From Piper betle (taxonomy: Eukaryota; Streptophyta; Magnoliopsida; Piperales; Piperaceae), in contig JAURVB010013178.1 of NCBI GenBank assembly GCA_033002965.1, positions 147,283 through 211,282 on the forward strand: a DNA stretch of 64,000 bases, given 5' to 3'. The notes beneath the pieces are model-generated. The model saw nothing but the letters and a program-made list of their open reading frames with translations, searched no databases and was not told where the DNA came from. Each line of letters opens with the position of its first letter. The first letter of the stretch is position 1. The translations under genes were made by a program, and so were the position numbers. Below are positions 13,130 through 23,100 of the stretch, piece by piece.

Positions 13130-15076
13130 ATTGGAATAAATTACGTAAATTAGTGGTATTTAAGAAAATAACTATAATAATTAAGTTAATCTTTTCTAAT
13201 TTAGGTGAATCAAACCAATTAGGCGAGTGCTATAACAAGTTCGCCGTATCACTTATACAGTGAATCCCTAACCCCCTAACCATTAATGAAAAAATAACCT
13301 TTTGTCATAGAAATTTTCAGTGATAAATTTATCACAGTATTGCACGAAGATATAGAGTGACAACATCATGTGCCAACAAATAGACACAAAAATACTGTGG
13401 CAAATGCTCGTATTAAAATCTTGTCATGGTATTTTGCTGACCATACCATATCAGACTTAAATAAAATTTAATTAAAATTTGGTCACCATTTTTTCGTGAC
13501 TACTGTATCACAAATTTAATTTTTTTTAAAAAAACTAAAATTAAAATTTTGCCACCATTTTTTTTCGTATTGCGTGGTATCAGATTTAAATAATATTTTT
13601 AAAAAAGAATATTAAAATTTTGTCACAGTTTTTTTTCGTGACTACTCAATGTCAATTTTTTTAAAAAAATTAAAATTAAAAATAAAATTTTGTCACAGTT
13701 TTTCCATGTTTACTTGGTTTCATATTTAAATAAAATTTTTAAAAAATAAATTTTAAATTTTGTCACCGGTTTTTCCACGATTACTCCCTCACCTTAAAAA
13801 AATAAAATTAACCTTAAAATTAGTGGTGTTTAAAAATAGTTATAATAATTAAGTTAATTACCTCTGAATTAAGTTATTTATACTAATCAGGCAAGTGTTG
13901 CAGCAAGTTCGCTATACCACTTGATATAGCGAATCCACCCTCTAATCACTATTGAAAAATGACCTTTTGTCGTAAAAATTTTCAGTGATAAAGTTGTCAA
14001 AATTGACAAGATATGGCGGTATATATATTGCCTTCATAATACGGTGACAACATTAGACGTCAATACATAGACACGGAAATACCGTAGCAAATGATCATAT
14101 TATAATCTTGTCATAGTATTTTGATGATCATACCATATCAGACTTAAATAAAATTTAATTAAAATATGGTCACCATTCGTTACTATCGTGTCTCAATTTT
14201 TTTAAAAACAAATTAAAATTTTGTAACTGTTTTTTTCGTGATTACTTGGTGTCAGATTTAAATAAAATTTTAAAAAAATAAAATGAAAATTTTGTCACAG
14301 TTTTTTCATTACTAATCTGTGTCAATTTTTTAAAAAAATTAAAAATTAAAATAAAAAATTTGTAACAATTTTTCCCATGCTTACACGGTGATATTTAAAT
14401 AAACATTTTTTTCCACGAATACTCCTGTCAGCTTAAAAAAATTAAAATTAAACTTAAAATTTTCTCACCATTTTTCCTTGACTACTACATGTCAGATTTA
14501 AATAAAATTAAAAAAAATTAAAGGTGATAATTCTGTGCCAATTGTAAAATAAAATAAAATATTTATCACATATTGACTGGATTTCTCCTGCTCAGATAAA
14601 GTGTTTTGTTTTTTTAAAAATTGTCATTATTTTTTCCATGACTACTCTGTCAGTTTTAAAAAATAACTAAAATTAAACTTAAACATTTGTCACAATTTTT
14701 CTGGGGCTACTACTTGTGAGATTTAAATAAAATTTTTAAAAAATAAAATTAAAATTTTCCCACCTTTTTTGTAGGCAACAATTCCATGTCAATCGTAAAA
14801 AATATATAAAATATTTATCACATTTGGGCGGGATTTCTCCCGTCCAAATAAATTGTTTTTTTAAATAAGAGGGGAAAGCTGAGGCATTCTGCCTCCACGT
14901 GGCCAGCAAAATCTGTGAGAATTATCAATGGTGATGCCCTGTGTAAATTAATTTGAAGTGAAGTCTAATGTCATCGAACTTCATGGTCTAAAATTTCCGT
15001 GACAAACGTTAGTTTGTTATGGTTTTTGAGCTTTCTGTCACAAAATTTTTTGTGAGAGATAATAAATGTTTTTTAG
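13130..15076. mobile_element. CACTA-like non-autonomous array with an internal ~690-bp direct duplication
   Basis: Two direct copies start near 13150 and 13840. Each has 'aataattaagttaat', then a (C/A)CATTAATGAAAAA or CACTATTGAAAAATGACC start (13299 and 13947), then 'ttttcagtgataaa' and 'accatatcagacttaaat'. The body is built from many repeats of an 'aaaattttgtcac...tttttcgtgactac' unit. CACTATTGAAAAA at 13947 resembles a CACTA left terminus and the array is rich in sub-terminal-like GTCAC motifs. A matching right end near 15070 (...TTTTTTAGCG) is only suggestive and no 3-bp duplication was confirmed. No transposase coding is visible. Confidence 0.45.
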
Positions 15077-15111
15077 CGAGAAGGTCTACGGTTCGATTCC
15101 GTATAGCCCTA
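15077..15111 (+). pseudogene. trnV-UAC: Plastid trnV-UAC 3' exon (nuclear copy)
   Basis: Reads as the 3' half of plastid valine tRNA (UAC): anticodon-stem end CGAG, then the T-arm 'ggttcgattcc' and acceptor strand 'gtatagccct'. The 5' exon and the intron expected upstream are absent, so no tRNA can form. It marks the left edge of a plastid-derived segment. Confidence 0.75.
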
Positions 15112-15773
15112 TAAATTTTCTATTTTTGTATTCTTGGATAGTTTTCATTTACTCATTGGTACTTTTGGGTATTTCAATAGAGATACCAAAATAAGGCATT
15201 GGTTCTTTCTCTCCTTCTTGCGAATGTTAAAATGGAATGATGAATTTATTTCTTCGCCTCTTTGCCAAGAAATCCGAATTCTCGTGGAGAATGGCAGAAT
15301 ATATAAAATTCCAACAGTCGTTGGGTATGCTTTGGTCACGTCCTGAATAATCAAAAAACCTACCCCGGGCCTATACAATAAGAACCGCTTACTTATGTCA
15401 TGATATGATATAAAAGTTAGGAATCAACTTATGTAATAGAGTCGATCTACTAAGGTATTGAGCAGCGGTGTAGCATCAGATCCCAAAGATAGTAAGTCCT
15501 TTCTTTTTTAGAGAAAAGTCTTTTTCAAAGATTCTATACGAATTTCTATATGAAATCGAGATAGTTACCTTTCAGAAGATTATAACAATAAAAAGGGGTA
15601 GATGTTCTTTATTCTTCTGAAGATAGGAAAACAGAAAAAACAGATTTTTGATCAAAATGAGAGTTTGAAACTTATGTAATTAATTATGGGAAAGGTCCAA
15701 ACCAAAGCTGCTTCTTGAATAAAAAAATGTTTAAAAATTCTGATTATAGAAATCCTTCATATATGTGTATGTC

Positions 15774-15780
<7 letters not shown>
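15112..15780 (+). other. Plastid-derived segment (NUPT), probable trnV-ndhC spacer
   Basis: Directly continuous with the trnV 3' exon. In land-plant plastomes the sequence following this exon is the trnV-ndhC intergenic spacer, and the style of this stretch fits (for example 'gagcagcggtgtagcatcag' and 'gtaagtcctttctttttt'). Assignment of the spacer is from memory of plastome layout. It ends near the (AT)20 microsatellite at 15781-15820. Confidence 0.6.

Positions 15781-15820
<40 letters not shown>
15781..15820. repeat. (AT)20 microsatellite
   Basis: Perfect dinucleotide tract directly abutting the inverted-repeat element that follows. A similar TA tract lies on the other side (16391-16400), so this was the insertion target or holds the target duplication. 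Confidence 0.95.
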
Positions 15821-15823
<3 letters not shown>

Positions 15824-16390
15824 ATTGGCTAGCCTGGGGCGACCGCAGGAATAATTTCCTGCGGTCACCCTAATCTGGGCCGTCAGATCTAATCTGACGG
15901 CTCAGATCTATTTTTTAAAAAACCCTAATCCTAACCCTCCACCTGCCGCGCGCCGCTCGCCCTGCTCCTCGCCGCGCCGCTGCAGTTGCCCTCGCCACCC
16001 TTAGCAGCGGCGGTGCCACCCTTCGCTGCACCCACGTCCATGGCACCGCCGCGTCACCGCACCCGTCCGCGTCGGCCGAGGAGCAAGGGCGGCGCTGGCA
16101 GGCGAGGTCGCTCGGCAACGCGGGGACAACCCCGGCAGTGGCGGGGTCGCACGGCAACGCGGCGACAACCCACGCCCGCGGACGGTGGCGACAGCGAGCG
16201 ACGGTGGCAGCGAGGGCGGGGTCGTGCGGCGGTGGCGACAGCGGCTCGGCGGCGGCGGTGGCGCATGCGAGGAGGGGAGGGGTTAGGGTTTTAAGAAGAA
16301 GAAATCTGGACCGTCCTTCTGATCGGACGGTCCAGATTTGTGGCGACCCAGGAAAATTTTCTTAGGGTCGCCCCCAGGTTACCCAACCCC
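15821..16390. mobile_element. 570-bp TIR element with mirrored double hairpins (MULE/foldback-like)
   Basis: Termini AGGATTGGCTAGCCTGGGG and, inverted, GGGGTTGGGTAACCTGGGGG form an imperfect inverted repeat of about 24 bp, flanked by TATATATAT on both sides. Each end then carries two hairpins in mirror order. Left: stem 15841-15850/15857-15866 and stem 15880-15888/15892-15900. Right: a perfect 15-bp stem 16302-16316/16325-16339 and stem 16342-16349/16365-16372. The core (about 15945-16290) is very GC-rich, unlike its surroundings, and all six frames are low-complexity Arg/Ala/Pro. No transposase. A 9-bp duplication would suit a Mutator-like element, but inside a TA tract its length cannot be measured. 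Confidence 0.65.
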
Positions 16391-16433
16391 TATATATATA
16401 TGGACATAATCCCAGCCGGTTAGGAACAAAAAT

Positions 16434-16486
16434 GCAGATAGGGTCGAATGGTAAATTTCTTCTTTGCCAAGGAGAAGATGCGGATT
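16434..16486 (+). pseudogene. trnG-GCC: Plastid trnG-GCC fragment (nuclear copy)
   Basis: About 50 bases match plastid glycine tRNA (GCC) from its 5' end, including the D-arm region 'gtcgaatggtaaa' and the anticodon arm 'ctttgccaaggag', with the anticodon GCC intact. The T-arm diverges after 'gatgcgg', so it cannot fold as a complete tRNA. It is not adjacent to trnV in plastomes, so it represents a separate or rearranged plastid insert. Confidence 0.65.
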
Positions 16487-17150
16487 GACAGCGTATATAG
16501 CGACATCTTGCCCACTATTTTATAAACCAAGTTACCCTTTTGATTAATAAGTGATATTAGTTTTAGATACAAAATCTCTGTGGTAGGAGGAGATTTCTGT
16601 GCCAATATCACCACCAATGTGCTTTCAGATTTTTTTTAAAAAAAACTGAAAAATAGGTCAGAATTTCTCAATATTCAAAAAATAAGACAAATTTCTTCAC
16701 CCAATTGGTGCTAATGGGCACAGAAATCTCCTCCCACGGAATTGGTTCTAAGTTTTTATTGTTAATATAATGCTATGAATTAATTGATTGTATTTTACTT
16801 TATCTTTTTGTACAAAATATAGTAATGAGAACAAATTAGAAGAATTAACTAGTGAGTGTTGTAACATTTGGTTGATAATTCAAGGGATATGATAGAAATT
16901 GTATTGTGTACGTCTCAGTAACGCCCGTTCTTAACTAGATTTTTGTTGTCTTTGAAGTAAAAAAGAAACATAAAGTCATTTTATTATAAAGGAGTCACTG
17001 ATAAGTAATAATTAATAGATATCGTAATAAATAATATTATTATAAATAAATTAATTTTTATAAATAAATATAGTTTCATTGATGAGTTAAATTTAATATT
17101 GCTAAATTTATAAATTAACCTTCCTAGTGCACTCAACTAAAAAAATTTAG
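16487..17150. other. Intergenic AT-rich DNA
   Basis: No gene seen. 'gatttctgtgccaatatcac' near 16590 and 'cagaaatctcctcccac' near 16719 form a short, spaced inverted repeat ('ctcctcccac' against 'gtaggaggag'), perhaps a small MITE of about 170 bp. Confidence 0.35.
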
Positions 17151-17164
17151 TGTAAAAATCATAA

Positions 17165-17197
<33 letters not shown>

Positions 17198-18012
17198 TTT
17201 CTCTTAGATGGAGGAGGTTGTATGATTAGAATTTATTTTTAGAATTTAATGGATAATTTGTTGGAAGTTTTTGGTAAGATCTTTTATGGGTCAGATTTTT
17301 TTGTAAATTATGAGAGATTTTATGGTTGGGATGGTTATCCCATATCACTCAATCACTAAATAGAGAGGATTGTGGGAAGGAGTTTCGATGTAGCCATCAT
17401 TTGTATAGTTTCTCTCCCAATCTAACTTCTTTTCCACTTCATCCGTCCTCTCTTCATTTTTTTTCTTCCACCATACTTCTTTATTTATTTTCCTTTTTGT
17501 TTGTTTCTTTTTGCATGCCAGCTTGTTGGTTGTTTTTGGTTTTGTTCTTTTTGAATTTTAATTATTAGTCATTTTGAGTATACGCTCTTTAACTCACGTA
17601 GTGTTATTAATTATTTCTTATTATGGCATTGATCTCTTAGTGGTTTAATTATTACTTGACATCATTTTGGTTTGTTGACCTCTAAATCTTGATGAATGAT
17701 AAATATTAAAAATAAATCAACAAACTAATGGTTTAGTTTGGTTTGTGTTTTTCTTTGTGCCTGGGTACATACGAGAAAAAATTATGTTAGGAATTAAGTA
17801 GGTGGGTAATGACATTATAATATGATATAATTAACCATTAATCGAAGTTTGCTATTAATTAACCACTTGATTTTAGGCTTGATCACTAGTAACGTTATAA
17901 ATTAAGACGAGAGGTTTATTTGGAAATAATATAATAATTGATTAAATATAATGTCTCATACAATTACAATTTAAATTAAGTTTAAATTAATTATTGTGAT
18001 ATTAGTTGCTCC

Positions 18013-18050
<38 letters not shown>

Positions 18051-19455
18051 GTACAACCATTATATGAGTATCAAACTTTTAAAATGTTGTTTAATGAATA
18101 AGACATTGATTTTGTATCGTGTTAATTTATCAATTTATAATTATTCTTTGCTATAAGAATGATAAATTACTTTTAGTAAATGTATAAATTATTATATTTA
18201 TTTTTGGCGAAATTAATAAGTTGTTGTGACTTACAATTTAAACTATTGTATATGGTTGATGAGGAATAAATTAGATTATTAATTCATGAGTTAGAATACA
18301 AATAACTTACATATTAGTATATTTTAATCATTTAAGGAATTATTATTGGTTTACCTGTTTTAATATTTTATTCGCTATTATATATGATTAATTATTAATT
18401 TATTGATTGATAAATCAATTATTAATTTTTGGAATGATAAATCAATTATTAATTTATGGATTGATAAATCAATTATTAATTAACTTTTATAAATTCATTT
18501 TTTCCTGGGTGTGTGTATTTCATGTCGCATTCATGGCATTTATTTAAATCTTATTAGAGTAGGATCTAATCTAGTTTTTCTAATTAGACTAGAGTTCACT
18601 TTTGCTTCTCGCGCATCAGTATCAGCCATATTGTGATTGGAGGTCCATATAACTAGTTGAAATGTTGTATATTCCTTTTTGGCAGCCCTGATCGGCCAAA
18701 GTCCATATTCGACCACCATACGCCAAGCGTAATCGGAGTAAAGGAATTTACTCATTTTGACATAGGGCCCCACCTTTAAAATTATTTGAAAGATAAAATA
18801 CCTACCCCATGTCGAAAGTGGCGACAGGGTGTAATGACACAAAATGACTTATTGTGTACTTCTAATACTAAGAGGGTGAATTAATGGCAAATATTGGTAA
18901 CTAGAGGCCGTGAGCCACATAGCGTGTGGTACACATACATGAGATTGTAGTTAGATAGGGCATCCAAACCTCCCGGCATAGGCTCATAATTACTAAAAAG
19001 ACTTATAAAAAAGACAAATAATGATATGGAATATATTTACTTATTTCAAGTAATTATACGTCTAAGTGGTTTTATCACTAACGTGATTTTGTAACCACAG
19101 GTGAGCAGCTTCAGACTAATGGTTAAGGGTATGGTTAATGGTTCTCTTACCAACTGAGGTTGGATGAATTGATGAATAAAAATTGACTTCTTCCTTATAT
19201 TATTTGAGTTATAATTATGACTATGAAAAATAATTTAGAGGTTGTGGGATTTTGTTGTTGCGTTGTTGGTTTACCTTATGTTATTATTGCATGTTATATT
19301 TAATATAATATGATTTATTTTATGGTTAATAAATTTTTAGAGATATTTGAATTTTTTATATTTAATCATTTTCGTTACATTATACCTTATCAATTTTATT
19401 TTTATATCATCCGTATTTTTGGGTAACCCCCAGCCGGCTAACGTGGGTCATTACA
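17151..19455 (-). mobile_element. Solo LTR with perfect TTTAG target duplication
   Basis: TTTAG at 17146-17150 is repeated exactly at 19456-19460. Between them the sequence begins TGTAA and ends TTACA, the canonical TG...CA ends with a short terminal inversion. Read on the minus strand it starts TGTAATGACCCACGTTAGCC. Length is 2305 bp, with no primer-binding site, polypurine tract or retroelement coding. It contains an (AAT)n tract near 17168-17196 and a (TA)n tract at 18015-18046. This is best explained by unequal recombination between the two LTRs of one element. It is not related in sequence to the LTR family at 20194. Confidence 0.75.
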
Positions 19456-20193
19456 TTTAGTATATTCAAAAGCGATATGCATTGAAGTAAAATATCATTT
19501 TTTATTATTACATTTCTTTTTATAATAAATAAACATTAATTATTCTTGAGTAACAATAATTGTTTTTAAAATCTTATAATTTGTAATCACTTTGATTGAA
19601 TTATATTTTCTTTACTCTCTAAGGAGGTTTATCTTTCACGTGACTTTTTAATAAAATGAGTTACTGTAGGGTTAAGAAAATTTTTATGAGAAAACTAAAA
19701 TATCGCCTATTAAATTATTAATTGCTTGGTATGATTTTCTTTTTGGTTTCTATATGATGGCATTTTGGTCAAGTTATTCAATTTATTAAGGTACTTATTT
19801 AAAATTACATGATTTTTGTACTTATTTATTACAAAAAAGCAATATAAACTATATATGTCGAACTAATTGAATTCTGCCATTTGATCGAATGGTGTAGTAC
19901 GTTGCAAACATTTTTATATGTTTTTTATAAGTTGATTATATTTTAAAATAAGCATTATTATTTTAAATTTTTTCTTTTATAATTTTGATTTCAATCTTAT
20001 AGATAACCCTCATTGAATAACACTCAATCTGTTACACATTATAATAATTTTTTATTTTATTATATTTTGAGTGGTTGAATATCTTACTTTTCACAAAAAT
20101 ATAATTTTTAATTTTCCTTTTATAAATAAGAGTAGATCAGCATATTATCTATTACAAAAAAATATATAAACTATTAATTACTTCCATATTATA
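19456..20193. other. Intergenic AT-rich DNA
   Basis: No gene, RNA or clear repeat structure seen. Confidence 0.4.
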
Positions 20194-23100
20194 TGTAACA
20201 CCCCAATTCAGTTCACTTAAGATCTGACTCAGAAATGTTACAATTGAGTCGAGTCATGTCTACAGTTATTAATTGATAAGACTCGATTGATAAAATAGAT
20301 CAAAACAACTCACTTGGCATCAAGAGAACAGAAGACATTGCTAAATGTGCATCAAAACACATCAAATATAAATAAATGTAACAAAGAAAATAACTTCGCT
20401 AAAAGCTCAAGTGTGTGTAGAGTTCATATATTCTCCCCCCAATGCCGACTCTAGATTGTAAGACCTATATATATATATATATATATATAATATAATATGA
20501 AAAACATTACTAACGAGTGTTACTAGTCCAAAAAATAACTAGTACAAACTAACAAATAGATCTTCCATTACCCACGAAAACTTAGGAAATTTTAAAAGTG
20601 CCTTACACTGGGCGGAAAGTAAATATACTTACACAAGTGACGATGCACATACTCAGCTAATATTCATATTCATACATATAATACTTACACCTCACATCCT
20701 TTATATTACACATGCCACAATACTCGAGTGGCAAAATAAATGGTTAAGTTAGTGCCACAAATTTTAGAAATAACTAGTGTGGTCCATACAACTTGTACAC
20801 ACTCTTAGTCTTAAAAGTCGTAAACCCTCATATTTATACATATAGGTTTGGGAGAGGATTTAATACTTGGTTTCTAGATCTTAACTTCCAAAAATCATCA
20901 AGCGGTCTCAACTTTAAAGTTTTATTAAACAAATATAAAAAATAAGGCCAAATGGCCTGACATTAGAGGGATCTGATAAAACGTCGATGATGTCATCCTA
21001 CGTCTAAAACACAGTTAAACTCGACACATAAGGAGTCAAGTAGAGATCAAGAAAAGGGAGAGTATTACGAACCTATGGTCTAAGTTTCAAGTGAATTGGC
21101 ACATCTATGATGAGATCGAACTCCGAAACTCACTACTAAAGTAAAGTAATAACATCTCTATATGATGCATTCTGTGGTGTGTGCTCACATAATCAATACA
21201 TCCTAATAAATAATAAAAAACTAAATAAATTTATAACTAAATATAAGCATGTAAATCGAGATATAATAAAAAAAATAACAAATAAATAAATAATAAATAC
21301 ACTCATGAATACATAGATAAATAATAAATATGTAAAAATAAACAATACTCTGATCATAAAATAATAAGATCATTATACAATATAAATACATGGCTAAACA
21401 CGAATGAATATCTCATATACTCGTGTTAGTAAACATATAAATAATTAATAAATAAATACATAATCATTCAATAAATAAATAAATAAATAAATAGTTAATA
21501 TTAATTAATCATGAATAATAATAATATCATAGTTATCCAATACGAAATATGTAATTAAATACAAATAAATAATAACATACACGCAACAAACAAATAGATA
21601 AATAACTAAAATTTAGTAAACATGAATACGATTAATATTAATAAGCAAATGTATCAACAATAATAATAAACAATCACATAAGCATTTATCATGCACGACA
21701 ACATATAAATAAAAAGAAATAAACAATAATGAATGAATAAATAAATAAAAACACTCATAACATCTAAAATATACTAAATAATATGAATATACATTTAAAC
21801 TAATGTAAGGGTTATCGAGTTACCAAAAACACTCGAAAAGTAGTCGAACGATCGAAAATTAGCTGAGCCGAACCGAGTCAACTCAGATGAATCAGCCTAG
21901 TCTACCTGAGTCGACTCAGTTGTATAAAACCCAGCTTCAGGTCAAGGTTTTAGCCACTTGTATTTTTCCTTGGTTTGAGCCAATTTGAGTTGGTTCAAGC
22001 AAACTTGACGAGTCCAGTTTTTAGATCATAAGTATGGGGCCCATATGGCCGTATGAGCATGTTATGGTGGCTGAGTATGCCTGACATACAAATGATAGCT
22101 TGAAATAGGCTAGAGCAGAACATGAGTTGCATTGTATACATGAGGTATACAAATAATTTTTATGGGTTAGCCATGGTTGTATGCCTAGATTTAGGCCATT
22201 GCAGCGTTTAATATCCATTTGGGATTTTCAGGTTATCTCATTTGCATCTATTATAGGGATTTCTGATCACCGAATTGTGCCCCTGTGGGCCCAGCTTGAT
22301 TGAGTAGTATGTTTTCACCCGATTGAGTTGAGGGTTCGAAGCTTATTTAGTCTTCTTGCCTCGATTCTCATCAATAGAATCACTTTTAAGACTTGAGTCA
22401 ATTTTGGCTTTGGATAGTTTCGATCCAAGCGTTTTGTCCATATATACACATATCCATAGGTGGGCCCCACTAGGCCACGAGTTGTTGGACGTTCAAATTG
22501 TGCCACATAGCGAGATCTAGGCCATCACATCAGCCCTAGCTTCGACTTAGTTATTTTTCAGAGATTTTTCATGATTTTTGGAGTTTTACACCTAGCGCCA
22601 TTGCCACTTCGGCTCACTGCCAGCGAGTCTCCGGTTCGCCCCTGGCTACTGGACCGACACTAAGAGGATCACCTCGCGGCTAGCTATCGATCCATACCCT
22701 TGACCACCACCTAGAACGACGCAATTGCTGCCGGCGACGGAGGTTTTGCAGCCAATTTCGGCCAATGCGGCCACCCTTTCGGACATATTTTGATGTTATC
22801 TGACCCAGAAGGAGTTAACTCGGCCAACCCGGTTCAGTTCAATGAGTTAACCCGGTTCATGTCATTTTTGACCGTTTTCAATAATTCGAGAACCCTTATA
22901 TTAGTTTAGATGCATATTCACATTATTTAGCATATTTTGATGTTATAATTGATTTTATTTATTTATTTATTCATTATTGTTTATTCTTTTTATTTAGATG
23001 TTTATCGTATATGATGAGTGCTTATGTGATGATTTATTATTATTATTGATATATTTACATATTAACATTAATCTTATTCATATTTATTAAATTGTATATA

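Noticed and set aside
15077..15111. Functional tRNA-Val gene
   Set aside because: Only the 3' exon is present; the D-arm and anticodon loop half are missing.
15915..16365. Arg/Ala/Pro-rich open frames on both strands
   Set aside because: Product of GC-rich low-complexity DNA in the TIR element core; all frames are open at once, with no protein signal.
16434..16486. Functional tRNA-Gly gene
   Set aside because: The T-arm and 3' acceptor strand do not match or pair, so it is a plastid-derived fragment.
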